A stretch of DNA of 64,000 bases from Streptococcus thoraltensis DSM 12221 (GCF_000380145.1 NZ_KB904620.1:62001-126000), one strand, 5' to 3'. Counted from the stretch's first letter, positions 29,407-37,955 are shown. Notes: generated by a model not told the origin, from the letters alone. Made by a program: numbers and translations.

Positions 29407-30924
29407 ATGAAAACAAAGAGAAACAAAAGACAATTTAAGTCTCCAAATACCTATGTTATTATTTTTATAGTGCTAGTATTAGTATCACTGTTAACCTGGA
29501 TAATTCCAGGTGGGCAGTATAATTTAGATGATGCGGGTCGGTCTATTGGGGGAACTTACCATACTGTAAAAGCCAATCCACAAGGTTTGTGGAACGTTAT
29601 TATGGCACCAATTATTGGGATGGTTGGTAATGATAAAGTTGCTGGCGCTATAACTATTTCTTTAAATGTTATGCTGTTTGGTTCATTTTTAGAGATGATG
29701 GACTCGACTGGAACTGCCAAAATCGCTTTAAAGAGTGTTGCTAAGAAGTGTCAAAAAAATTACTATTTTTTAATTACAGTATTAACCTTTATAATGGGTA
29801 TTTTTGGTACAGTACAAGGTGCTTATGAGGAAGGTTTTGTTTATCTTTTAATGTTTGTCCCTATTATTTTAGCTTTAGGAATGGATACTATAGTTGCTTT
29901 AATGATTGTTATTTTTGGCACGCAGGCTGGATGTGCAGCTTCTATCATCAATCCATTTTCAACAGGTATCGCTTCAGGTATTGCAGGGATTAGTCCAGGT
30001 GAAGGAATTCTTTTTAGAAGTTTAATTTTTATAATCTTATTATCACTTAGTTCCTTTATGATTTGTCGCTATGCAAAATCTATAAAAGAAAATCCTCAAA
30101 AGTCAGTTCAGTATTTTAGACATGAACAAGACTTAGCTGAATTTTCAAAAGAAGAAGAAGCGTTAGAGTTAGATAGTAAGCAACGCAAAGTATTAGCGAT
30201 CTTTGTATTAACCTTTGTGATTATGATTATATCTTTGATTCCCTGGACAGCATTAAATGAAAAATTTACATTTTTTGTGGATATTACTAACTGGCTCAAT
30301 AATTCCCCTATTTTAGGTAAAATTTTAGGAAGTAATTTAGTTCCTCTTGGAGATTGGTATTTCAATGAAGTAAATGGACTTTTAATTGTTATGACTCTAG
30401 CAGTGGGTGCCATTATGGGATATTCTTTTGATAAGAGTATTCAAATTTTAATAAAAGGAGCAGCAGCTCTCGTTTCAACTGCTTTTATTGTACCTTTAGC
30501 ACGGGGAATTCAAGTTTTAATGACCGAAGGTAATATTACTGCGACAATATTAGATGCTAGTTCTAATACACTAGGCAATTTACCCCCAGTTGCTTTTGTA
30601 TTAGTATGTTTCCTAGTCTACATTGTGATGGCCCTTTTTATTCCGAGTTCTACTGGTCTTGCAGCTGCAACAATGTCTATTATGGCGCCATTAGCTGTCT
30701 TTTCAGGCGTCTCAGAGAGTTCGATGGTTGTTATTTATAACTTAGCACTTGGATTTGTCAAACTGTTTGCACCCACATCAATTATTGTTATGACATGTAC
30801 ACAAGCAGTACATGTTGATTATGGTTCGTGGCTTAAAGCTACTTGGAAATACGCAGCAATTTTCTTTGTTGTTTGTTGTGGATTATTATTGTTACAAGTT
30901 ATGTTGATTTCAATAGGAGGATAG
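29407..30924 (+). CDS. YfcC/ArcD-type carrier (DcuC superfamily)
   Basis: 505 residues with about 12 membrane segments. N-terminal TWIIPGGQYN and the paired re-entrant loops INPFSTGIASGIAG and FIPSSTGLAAATMSIMAPLA are typical of the YfcC (PF03606) carriers. Relatives exchange basic amino acids or their ureido products, for example arginine for ornithine. Lying between the carbamoyltransferase and the guanidino-modifying enzyme, it is probably an antiporter for the substrate and end product of this pathway. A soluble acidic loop (about 235-260) separates the halves. Confidence 0.85.
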   Translation: MKTKRNKRQFKSPNTYVIIFIVLVLVSLLTWIIPGGQYNLDDAGRSIGGTYHTVKANPQGLWNVIMAPIIGMVGNDKVAGAITISLNVMLFGSFLEMMDSTGTAKIALKSVAKKCQKNYYFLITVLTFIMGIFGTVQGAYEEGFVYLLMFVPIILALGMDTIVALMIVIFGTQAGCAASIINPFSTGIASGIAGISPGEGILFRSLIFIILLSLSSFMICRYAKSIKENPQKSVQYFRHEQDLAEFSKEEEALELDSKQRKVLAIFVLTFVIMIISLIPWTALNEKFTFFVDITNWLNNSPILGKILGSNLVPLGDWYFNEVNGLLIVMTLAVGAIMGYSFDKSIQILIKGAAALVSTAFIVPLARGIQVLMTEGNITATILDASSNTLGNLPPVAFVLVCFLVYIVMALFIPSSTGLAAATMSIMAPLAVFSGVSESSMVVIYNLALGFVKLFAPTSIIVMTCTQAVHVDYGSWLKATWKYAAIFFVVCCGLLLLQVMLISIGG

Positions 30925-30927
30925 AAA

Positions 30928-31782
30928 ATGACTAAAAAACATTACGTTTCAAACGCAACTAACCCTTTAAAAAAAGTACTCGTATGTTCCCCTCGTTATT
31001 ATAAATTTAATGCTATTAACGAAATCACCAAGAGTTGGATGGATAAGGGTGAGACAGAACAAAACGAACGTATGGTTGCAGAGTGGCAAACATTAGTGGA
31101 TGCGTATAAGAATGAAGGTGTAGAAGTTATTGAAGTAGATAGTTTTCCAGAATTAGAAGTGCAGACGTTTGCTCGTGATTTTGGTGCGATGGTAAAGGAA
31201 GGTGCCATTATTGGACGTTTTCGTCATCCTGCGAGACAGAAAGAAACAGAAATCTATGAGAAAAAACTAGAAGAACTTGGTGTTCCAATTATCGCTCGCT
31301 GTAATGCTGGTTGTTTTGAAGGCGGTGATTTTTGGATGATCGACGAACACACTTTAGCTTTTGGGTTGGTAGATCGTACAGACAAAGCTGGTGTAGATAA
31401 TCTCCGTGAACAGTTGGAAAAATTTGGTTACACAGTTGTCGGTGTTCCTGCGCCACCATCTAATTTACATTTAGATATGATTTTCAATATTGTAAGTGAA
31501 AAAGTTTGTATTGCGGCAACAGATGAGTTACCATATTGGTTTTTGGAAATGTTAAAACGTCGTGATTTCAAGATTATTCATGTCCCAACTGAACTAGTGT
31601 TTAAACATGGTTGTAATGTTCAGGCACTTGGCAATGGAAAAGTGCTGGGTATTGAAAATAATAAGAGTGTTAATGAGGCAATGGAAGCCGCAGGTATAGA
31701 AGTTATCAAATTACCGCTAGAGCAAATCTTGAAAGCTGGGGGAGGACCTCACTGTATGACTTATCCTGTAGAGCGCGCTTAG
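30928..31782 (+). CDS. guanidino-group modifying enzyme, ADI/DDAH/amidinotransferase superfamily
   Basis: 284 residues. The catalytic set of the pentein fold is visible: Asp84 in FARDFG, Glu131 and Asp134 in FEGGDF, His181 in NLHLDMIF and the nucleophile Cys276 in GGGPHCMTYP. Family members attack the guanidinium carbon of arginine, methylarginine, agmatine or related compounds, giving a ureido product and ammonia, or transfer the amidino group. It is shorter than arginine deiminase (about 410 aa) and lacks that enzyme's inserted helical domain, so it is closer to the DDAH and amidinotransferase branch. Its product would be the ureido substrate of the carbamoyltransferase upstream. It begins 3 nt after the carrier gene. 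Confidence 0.8.
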   Translation: MTKKHYVSNATNPLKKVLVCSPRYYKFNAINEITKSWMDKGETEQNERMVAEWQTLVDAYKNEGVEVIEVDSFPELEVQTFARDFGAMVKEGAIIGRFRHPARQKETEIYEKKLEELGVPIIARCNAGCFEGGDFWMIDEHTLAFGLVDRTDKAGVDNLREQLEKFGYTVVGVPAPPSNLHLDMIFNIVSEKVCIAATDELPYWFLEMLKRRDFKIIHVPTELVFKHGCNVQALGNGKVLGIENNKSVNEAMEAAGIEVIKLPLEQILKAGGGPHCMTYPVERA

Positions 31783-31800
31783 ATAAAATGGAGGATATAA

Positions 31801-32787
31801 ATGAAAATTGTTATTTCAGATTATCCAGATTCAATGATGCCTACTCACGATTATGAGAGAGAAATACTGTTAAAGGGTCTAGGACAGTGTGAAGTTATTA
31901 TTCATGAATATAGTGATGGGAACCGTGAGAAATTCTTGAAGCTTATGGAAGATGCTGATGCACTATTAACAGCATTTATTCAATTAGATGAAGACTTTTT
32001 TAAACGTGCAAAAAAACTCAAGATTATTTCAAATAATGCCACAGGATACGATAATGTTGATTTAGAGATTGCAAAACGTTATAATGTGGCAGTTTGTCCA
32101 GTAGGTGAGTATGCCACTGTTGACGTTGCTGAATTTACAATTGCATTATTGGTATCATTAGTGAAAAATTTAAAACAATATGAAAAAGATATTGATGTGA
32201 ACCATTTATGGCGTTATGATGCAGCAAAACCAAATAAGCGTCTTAGTGAAATGACTTTGGGGATTTTTGGTTTTGGTAAAATTGGGAAAAAAGTAGCACA
32301 ATTAGCGCACAGCTTGGGAATGAAGGTATTGGTATGTGATATCATTGACTACTCAAGTGAAGCGGATGAAATGGGAGTGAAACAGGTTTCTAAAGAAGAA
32401 ATTTTAGTACAATCTGATATAATCAGTAATCATATGAATCTTAACCCAACAAATATAAATTTTTTTGACTATGAACTTTTTGAGCGTATGAAAAAAAATC
32501 CTTATTTTATCAATATGGGTCGAGGAGGTAGTATTGTTGAGGAAGATTTAATAATGGCTTTGGATAAAGAATTATTAAAAGGTGCTGGATTGGATTTACT
32601 CAGCGATGAAACACCAGACTTAGCTAATCATCCATTGGTAGGACGGACAAATGTTTTGATAACACCGCATGTAGCCTTTTATTCTTCAACTTCAATCAAA
32701 GAGCTGCAACGAATCTCAACAGAAAATTTAGTTTATTATTTAACAAATCAGAAAGAAAAAGTTTTTAAGTTAGTAACCGATTTTTAA
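31801..32787 (+). CDS. D-2-hydroxyacid dehydrogenase family protein
   Basis: 328 residues. NAD-binding GFGKIGKKVAQLA lies near residue 160. The catalytic residues are Arg in INMGRGGSIV, an acidic residue in LDLLSDETPD and the His in LITPHVAFYS. An upstream HMNLNPTNINFF replaces the usual HxPxTxxT loop. The enzyme reduces a 2-keto acid to the D-2-hydroxy acid, or the reverse, with NAD(H). It is the last gene of the island operon, 18 nt after the pentein enzyme. Its presence implies that the pathway substrate or product is a 2-oxo or 2-hydroxy acid, not a simple amine such as agmatine. Confidence 0.85.
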   Translation: MKIVISDYPDSMMPTHDYEREILLKGLGQCEVIIHEYSDGNREKFLKLMEDADALLTAFIQLDEDFFKRAKKLKIISNNATGYDNVDLEIAKRYNVAVCPVGEYATVDVAEFTIALLVSLVKNLKQYEKDIDVNHLWRYDAAKPNKRLSEMTLGIFGFGKIGKKVAQLAHSLGMKVLVCDIIDYSSEADEMGVKQVSKEEILVQSDIISNHMNLNPTNINFFDYELFERMKKNPYFINMGRGGSIVEEDLIMALDKELLKGAGLDLLSDETPDLANHPLVGRTNVLITPHVAFYSSTSIKELQRISTENLVYYLTNQKEKVFKLVTDF

Positions 32788-32913
32788 TCCCTGATAGAAT
32801 TTTATCTTTCAAGAAAGCAAAGAGAAATCATTATAAATGGAATTTTACTCTTTTTGATGGTGAAATGATTATATGAAAAACACCTGATATAGTTACTTTG
32901 AAAGTAAGATATC

Positions 32914-33043
32914 ATAATAATCTGTAAGAAGCATTCTGTCTTTGGGTTACTAGCAGTCACAACATTCTATACCTTATAAGATTATGCTTTAAGGCAATCG
33001 CATGTGGTTTTGTAGAAATCACTTGCGGTTGCTTTTTTGTTTT
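32914..33043 (+). repeat. right direct repeat of the island (second thrS terminator copy)
   Basis: Near-perfect copy of 26358-26491. It ends the island operon with the same hairpin and T run that terminates thrS. Beyond it, a weaker similarity to the sequence after the left copy continues for about 30 bp (TGCAAGGCGTA here, TGTAAGGTGTG there). Confidence 0.95.
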
Positions 33044-33348
33044 ATAGACTGCAAGGCGTAGCATGATATAAACTTGAGTGAATTATTGTTATGATTTGTT
33101 ACGACTCAGTCATGTCTTACAGTACTAAGGAAAATAAATGATCACTGTTACTATGAATGGCAGCTCTGCTTATTCTTACAACAGAGATTCTTTTTGGGTA
33201 GAAGTAACGAGAAGAACGGTTGGAATGTGTTATTTTTAAATTAGGTAACTAGAGAACATATCTTGATGTTAATTGAGTAACGTGATTTATATAATCAGGT
33301 GAAGTCCTATCACTGCCGTTATCGTTATATTTTTGCTAGAATAGAAAC
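33044..33348. other. intergenic region after the island, including a possible 33-codon ORF
   Basis: No recognised gene. A possible 33-codon ORF (33138-33239) has an AAGGAAAA-type ribosome site and encodes a peptide starting MITVTMNGSSAYSYN; no family is recognised and it may be chance. At the right end, TGCTAGAAT (33334-33342) is an extended -10 only 6 nt before the next start codon. Confidence 0.4.
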
Positions 33349-34308
33349 ATGACTATGATAGTGACAAAAGAAGAATTAAGGCAACAGGGGTGGGCTGAAG
33401 TGTTGCTGGTGCATTTCAATGAAGCGATTACAGAAGGAGTGGACTTGACAGTTGGAGGGCATTTTTTTAATCGTTTCTGGAAGAAAAGCCAGACATTAAT
33501 GTCTCCTAAGGAACGCTTAGAAGCCTTTCTAAATTTAATTAATATGCCGAGTGATTTAGTCGGAAAAGTTAGAGAAAATAAACAGTTGGTTCAGAAAATC
33601 AGTTTGGATTTAGCACCAGATGCGCCTTTTTGGTATGATTTTGCAGCCTTGGTTGCTAAAGCTTTTCCAGAGAGTAGTCTCGCTCAGGCAGGAGATTTGG
33701 AAAGGCGTTTGCATCAGTTTCGTTATATTATTTCGAGTCATCAAGCTCAGTTTGTTCGAGAGCATTTTAAAAAAACAGGAATGACCGATCGAGATGCGCT
33801 AGCGTTTTATTTGAAAGATAAGAAGCGAGCAAAGTTGTTTTGCAAGGGTGACTACACACTTAGGGAGTCTTCACGACTTCATAATAAAATAGCCATTCAA
33901 GATGGTCAGGTGATTTACCCTGATCAAGAACGTTCTGCTAATATTAAGGTTTTGATGGGCTTTCATACGGAATTTATTCTTGATAGTAAGGGGAATTTTT
34001 TAAATGAGAATGATGCTGAAGTAGTGACTGAAAATGGTATTGTCAATGGGGCTAGCTTTAACTATGGAACAAAGGGGAAGAGACACTGGCAATTAGATGT
34101 CGATCCTGTCCGAAGGCATGATCCTATGTTTCGTAAGCAGGTTACACGAGGATTTCGAGCGCCTAATCGCCGTCGTCATTGGTTAGTTATGGTGAAAGAA
34201 GATTATGAGCGGAGTTATTTTAATGCTAAGGGCAAGTATAGTATTAATCAAACAAGTCGTCAGAAGTTGGTTGCCAGAGAGGTGAGACGTTTCAAAAAGA
34301 AAATATAG
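33349..34308 (+). CDS. uncharacterised protein, DUF3114-like
   Basis: 319 residues, soluble, basic C-terminus (RRRHWLVMVKED, EVRRFKKKI). I recall similar streptococcal proteins annotated as DUF3114, but cannot verify this. No catalytic motif is recognised. Residues 30-120 are helical; the second half has regular beta-rich segments (KVLMGFHTEFILDSKG, GASFNYGTKGKRHWQLDVDP). An extended -10 box 6 nt before the ATG and the lack of a ribosome site suggest a leaderless mRNA. The stop codon TAG is supplied by the first bases of the MITE copy that follows, so the present C-terminus may differ from the ancestral one. Confidence 0.65.
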   Translation: MTMIVTKEELRQQGWAEVLLVHFNEAITEGVDLTVGGHFFNRFWKKSQTLMSPKERLEAFLNLINMPSDLVGKVRENKQLVQKISLDLAPDAPFWYDFAALVAKAFPESSLAQAGDLERRLHQFRYIISSHQAQFVREHFKKTGMTDRDALAFYLKDKKRAKLFCKGDYTLRESSRLHNKIAIQDGQVIYPDQERSANIKVLMGFHTEFILDSKGNFLNENDAEVVTENGIVNGASFNYGTKGKRHWQLDVDPVRRHDPMFRKQVTRGFRAPNRRRHWLVMVKEDYERSYFNAKGKYSINQTSRQKLVAREVRRFKKKI

Positions 34309-34528
34309 CTTTTTGCATTCACTTTGATACAGCATCACTTTCGACTTGCCCTACTCATACTTAATGAAAATCAAACTCAGACTAGGCGATGCTGATACCT
34401 ATAGAACTGAAGTTCATAATTGAAGTTCATCAAATCAAGCCCAAAAGGTCTGCTTTTGATTTTCGAAAAGGATCAAGTACTGTCCGCGTCTCAACTCCTT
34501 GTTCTGAAAGTTAATTCATTTGACTATA
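34304..34528 (+). mobile_element. MITE copy 1 (full, with BOX-like core)
   Basis: 225 bp. Ends resemble the family terminal repeat, TATAGTCnnnTGAATTAACT at the left and its complement ending TTTGACTATA at the right. The core runs from a tactTAATGAAAATC-type end to GATTTTCGAAAAGGAT. It overlaps the stop codon of the preceding gene. Confidence 0.85.
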
Positions 34529-34664
34529 ACATAAGCCTAAAAAGAACTTGAGGGGGAGATGCTATTTAAAGGTGATGTCGTGTGTCTCACCTTGATGCTA
34601 ATACTTGCTTTAGTTAGTAACAGAGACTTCTAAGATTTCCTGGCTTTGTGATATTCTTTCAGGT

Positions 34665-34680
34665 TAGCCTAGCTAGGCTA
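34665..34680. promoter_or_regulatory. perfect 16-bp palindrome upstream of the two-component system
   Basis: TAGCCTAGCTAGGCTA, 69 bp before the response regulator start. The surrounding 220 bp hold no gene. It may be a protein-binding site. Confidence 0.4.
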
Positions 34681-34748
34681 GTGGTTGGAAAGATGAGTGA
34701 GAAATAAAACAGCGACTGACGATTTTGATAGAAAGATGAGGAGCAATC

Positions 34749-35432
34749 ATGTATACAATCTATGTAGCTGATGACGAAAAGTCCATTCGTGACTTAATCA
34801 AGACGTTTTTACAAAAGGAAGATATGGACGTCAAAACCTTTGAGACGGGTGATCAGCTCTTATTAGCTTTTATGGAAAGGCAGGCTGACCTTGTTGTTTT
34901 AGATGTTATGATGCCAGGTACCGATGGTTTTAGTATTGCTAGAAAAATCAGGCAAGTTTCCCAAGTACCCATCTTTTTATTGACTGCGTTGGATTCTGAT
35001 CAAAATTATATTGATGGATTCAAGACAGGGATAGATGATTATTTTACCAAACCCTTTTCTCCCATCAAGTTAGCACTTAGAATTAAAGCAATCCTAGCTA
35101 GACAGCCTTTTACAACAACGGTTACAGAACTAAGTTTTGAAGGATTACGTCTTATGAGCGCTCCTCCTCAGCTAATGATAAAGGATCACATTATCAGTTT
35201 AACGAACACAGAATATAAAGTCATGAAGCTCCTTCTAACAGAGCCAAACCGTTCTGTTTCTAGAGAACAGTTACTTGATGAGGTTTGGGGGATTGATAGC
35301 GACGTGGAGACACGAGTGACAGATGATACGATTAAACGATTACGTCAAAAATTAAGGCAGGTGGACAGTCATGTCATTATTGAAACGGTTTGGGGATATG
35401 GCTTCAAATTGTCTAAAAAAGAAGTCTCCTAA
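34749..35432 (+). CDS. OmpR-family response regulator
   Basis: 227 residues. Receiver domain with the acidic pair ADDEK near the start, phospho-acceptor Asp in LVVLDVMMPGTDG (about residue 54), Thr in FLLTALDSD and Lys in DDYFTKPFSP. The C-terminal winged helix (LTNTEYKVMKLLLTEPNRSVSREQLLDEVWG, TDDTIKRLRQKL) is OmpR/PhoB type and binds tandem direct repeats. Such repeats with an 11-bp period lie before the PepSY gene two genes downstream. The gene overlaps the kinase start. I do not assign it to a named streptococcal system. Confidence 0.92.
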   Translation: MYTIYVADDEKSIRDLIKTFLQKEDMDVKTFETGDQLLLAFMERQADLVVLDVMMPGTDGFSIARKIRQVSQVPIFLLTALDSDQNYIDGFKTGIDDYFTKPFSPIKLALRIKAILARQPFTTTVTELSFEGLRLMSAPPQLMIKDHIISLTNTEYKVMKLLLTEPNRSVSREQLLDEVWGIDSDVETRVTDDTIKRLRQKLRQVDSHVIIETVWGYGFKLSKKEVS

Positions 35433-36882
35433 AGCACCAAGTTTAAGGGCTATTCTCTTAAAACGGCCCTTTTTAGTTATTGCTGGGACCTTTTTACTCC
35501 TATTTCTAGGATTTAACATTGCAGTAACGCGGTTGGTGAATACCCAGACTCGCTCTGCGATTCAGTCGCAATTCAACCGTTTAGATATTCTTTACCGGTC
35601 AGAAAAAGTAAAACTAGAATCAGAAGCACTGGTGGGGACGTCATATCTCATTATGGATAAGCAGTTTAAACCAGTATATGTCTCTGAAAGCCTGTCGCAC
35701 CAGGAAGATGAAGAATTGATTGAAGCACTAACAGATTACGTTGAGAGACGACAGCGCTTCTGGTCGGTTGACAAGGATGATGACGAGACAGACGATGAGA
35801 AGAAAATTGTTTTGGACCGTCAAGTTCAGAGCCGTCTTAGTAAACGTTCAGGTCTGGTGAGAGTCGATGATGAGAGCTACACTATTAGGTTACAAAAATA
35901 TTTTGGCAAGCTGGCTGGTGATCATATCGATAGAACGCAACGACATCAAGCGCAGACTTACTATGTCATCGCTTTTGCTAATATTACTCCCATTCAAGAT
36001 TGGTTGATAGGTGTCAACATTATTTTAGGGATTTTGCTATTGCTAAGTGCTTTAATGCTATTAGTTTTCGTTCAATCCATTGCTAGGAAAACTCAAAAAG
36101 ATTTTCAGAAGCTAAGCTACTATTTAGCGGCTATTGGTGAGAGGTCCGAGGAACGCACGGAGCCGATGTTGCGTTATCAGGAATTTCAGGAATTAGGGCA
36201 GGCAGCGACTCGCATGGATGACTTGATTAGTCGCCATCAAGAAAGTCAAAAAATCTTTTTCCAAAACGCATCACATGAATTGCGCACCCCCTTAACGTCC
36301 ATTAAAGGTTATGCTGAAGGGCTAAAAGCAGGTCTTTTAACAGATTCTTCATTAGCAGCTGAAACTATTTACCAAGAAAGTCAAAAAATGTCGCACTTGA
36401 TTGATGACATTTTAACCCTATCACGTTTAGAAGTTCAAAGTGATAACTTGACGCTAGAGCGTTTTGCCATTAACGACTTTCTTTATGATATTTCTTGGCG
36501 TTTTGAACATCAGATAAAATCAGCTAATCTAATCTTGCTACATGAATTTCCAGCAGGTCATTTTGATATTATTGCCGATGAAGACTTGCTAGACAGAGCT
36601 CTTTCAACGATTATTAGCAATGCTATTCGTTACGCTAAAAGAACCATCCGCATTAGCTATGAGCTATCTTCTCACAGTCTAAGGATTAGTATTGCAAATG
36701 ATGGTCCTCCAATTATTCAGAAAGATCTTCCTCATATTTTTGATCGTTTTTATAAAGGGGAATCAGGTCATTTTGGCATTGGTCTGGCTATCGCTAAGGA
36801 GATTGTGAGTCAGCACGGAGGTGATATTATAGTCTCTTCAAATCAGCAAGAAACTCGCTTTACTCTTTATCTTCCACAGTGA
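35371..36882 (+). CDS. sensor histidine kinase
   Basis: Up to 503 residues. One hydrophobic segment near residues 32-55, an extracellular region of about 150 residues rich in charged residues (DKDDDETDDEKK), a second membrane segment around 215-235, a HAMP-like linker, the H box NASHELRTPLTSIKGY, and the ATPase domain with N, G1 (a short ANDGPPI) and G2 (GHFGIGLAIAKEIV) boxes. It phosphorylates the adjacent response regulator. The start overlaps the regulator gene by 62 bp; an ATG at 35398 is an alternative. The external stimulus is unknown. Confidence 0.9.
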   Translation: MSLLKRFGDMASNCLKKKSPKAPSLRAILLKRPFLVIAGTFLLLFLGFNIAVTRLVNTQTRSAIQSQFNRLDILYRSEKVKLESEALVGTSYLIMDKQFKPVYVSESLSHQEDEELIEALTDYVERRQRFWSVDKDDDETDDEKKIVLDRQVQSRLSKRSGLVRVDDESYTIRLQKYFGKLAGDHIDRTQRHQAQTYYVIAFANITPIQDWLIGVNIILGILLLLSALMLLVFVQSIARKTQKDFQKLSYYLAAIGERSEERTEPMLRYQEFQELGQAATRMDDLISRHQESQKIFFQNASHELRTPLTSIKGYAEGLKAGLLTDSSLAAETIYQESQKMSHLIDDILTLSRLEVQSDNLTLERFAINDFLYDISWRFEHQIKSANLILLHEFPAGHFDIIADEDLLDRALSTIISNAIRYAKRTIRISYELSSHSLRISIANDGPPIIQKDLPHIFDRFYKGESGHFGIGLAIAKEIVSQHGGDIIVSSNQQETRFTLYLPQ

Positions 36883-36888
36883 TTAGTC

Positions 36889-36932
36889 TTTGCCACAATT
36901 TTGCCACAACTTTACCCCAAAATTTCCCAACA
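36889..36932 (+). promoter_or_regulatory. 11-bp-phased direct repeats before the PepSY gene
   Basis: TTTGCCACAA at 36889 and again at 36900, TTTACCCCAA at 36911 and a weaker TTTCCCAACA at 36923. The last unit reaches the -35 position of a promoter with TATACT at 36951-36956. The layout is that of an OmpR-family activator site and fits the response regulator encoded upstream. Confidence 0.6.
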
Positions 36933-36989
36933 TTTTAAAGCAATCTCTTGTATACTAAGGGTATCATATATAAGAAAAGAGGAATAGTT

Positions 36990-37598
36990 ATGAAAAAATT
37001 AATTCGTTTTGCGATGGCTTTCTTAGTCATTTTAGGAGTAGGATTTGGTGGATACTTTGTTTATCAGCAATCACAATTTAAGGTTTCAGAATCAACAGCC
37101 AAGAAAACAGCGATGACAGATGCCAATCTAAAAGCTAAAGACATCACAAGAACAACGGTTGAAAAAAGTCTTGATGATGGTATGGCAGTCTATGAAATTG
37201 ATTTAACCACTGTAGATGGCGAGTACGAATACACAATTGATGGAAAGACAGGTGACATCATTACACGAGATGCTGAATTGTCAAACCTAAAGCAGTCCTC
37301 ATCTAGAGCTTTAGAAAGTGAGACTGCAGACACTTCGTCAACTTCAAAAACATCAACCGCTTCCTCATCTTCTGCCAACATCAGTGCTGCTGATGCGAAC
37401 AAAATTGCGTTAAAAGATGCCGGTCTAACAGAAGACCAGATTACTAATTTGGAAACGGAAGAAGACACCAAGAATGGTAATTTGTACTATGAGATCGAAT
37501 TTGATAATCCAGCTACCAATGAAGAACACAGCTACGACATTGATGCACGAACAGGAAAGATTGTCCACAAAACAAAAGAACCGTTAGACAACTACTAA
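36990..37598 (+). CDS. membrane-anchored PepSY-domain protein
   Basis: 202 residues. Short N-terminal signal-anchor (KLIRFAMAFLVILGVGFGGYFV) without lipobox Cys. Two PepSY repeats follow (about 30-95 and 130-200), separated by a Ser/Thr-rich linker (residues 100-125). Each PepSY unit ends in the expected Y-x-Y-x-I-D-x-x-TG pattern. PepSY domains are thought to inhibit or bind peptidases in the cell envelope. The gene follows the two-component system and is preceded by phased repeats, so it is probably its main target. The ATG at 36990 has AAAGAGG upstream; the longer frame from 36948 reads through the promoter. Confidence 0.8.
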   Translation: MKKLIRFAMAFLVILGVGFGGYFVYQQSQFKVSESTAKKTAMTDANLKAKDITRTTVEKSLDDGMAVYEIDLTTVDGEYEYTIDGKTGDIITRDAELSNLKQSSSRALESETADTSSTSKTSTASSSSANISAADANKIALKDAGLTEDQITNLETEEDTKNGNLYYEIEFDNPATNEEHSYDIDARTGKIVHKTKEPLDNY

Positions 37599-37620
37599 CT
37601 GTAATTACTACTAAAAAATA

Positions 37621-37740
37621 TTAAAAGCAAGAAGCAGTGCCAAAGTGAACTGCTCCCTTTAGAGCTTTCAGTGACATGTTTATTCTTTCACTAGCCACTT
37701 GACAGGGAGCAGTTCATATCAAGGCTACCTAGCTTCTTTT
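37621..37740. terminator. large hairpin region after the PepSY gene
   Basis: A perfect 13-bp inverted repeat, TGAACTGCTCCCT at 37646-37658 and its complement at 37704-37716, inside outer arms AGAAGC / GCTTCTTTT. It ends in a long T run and is probably a terminator; its size is unusual. Confidence 0.6.
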
Positions 37741-37742
37741 TT

Positions 37743-37955
37743 TATAGCCTTTTGAAGTAGCTTTGATACATGGTCACTTTCGACTTGCCCTACTTATACT
37801 CAATGAAAAGCAAAAGCAGACTAGGCGACACAGATAGCAGATAGAACTGTCTTCATTAAATCAAGTCCACAAGATCTGCTTTTGATTTTCGAAGAGTACC
37901 AAGTACTGTCTGCGTCTCACTTTCTTGTTCTGAAAGTTAATTCATTTGACGATAT
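37743..37955 (+). mobile_element. MITE copy 2 (full, with BOX-like core)
   Basis: About 213 bp. Left end TATAGC..TTTGA, right end TTAATTCATTTGACgATATA. The core begins ACTCAATGAAAAGCAAAAGC and ends GATTTTCGAAGAGTA. Confidence 0.85.

Noticed and set aside
28433..31782. Ordinary agmatine deiminase or arginine deiminase operon
   Set aside because: No carbamate kinase, the pentein enzyme is too short for ArcA, the carbamoyltransferase loops differ, and a hydroxyacid dehydrogenase is present.
26358..33043. Prophage or conjugative element
   Set aside because: No integrase, transposase, relaxase or phage gene is present in the block.
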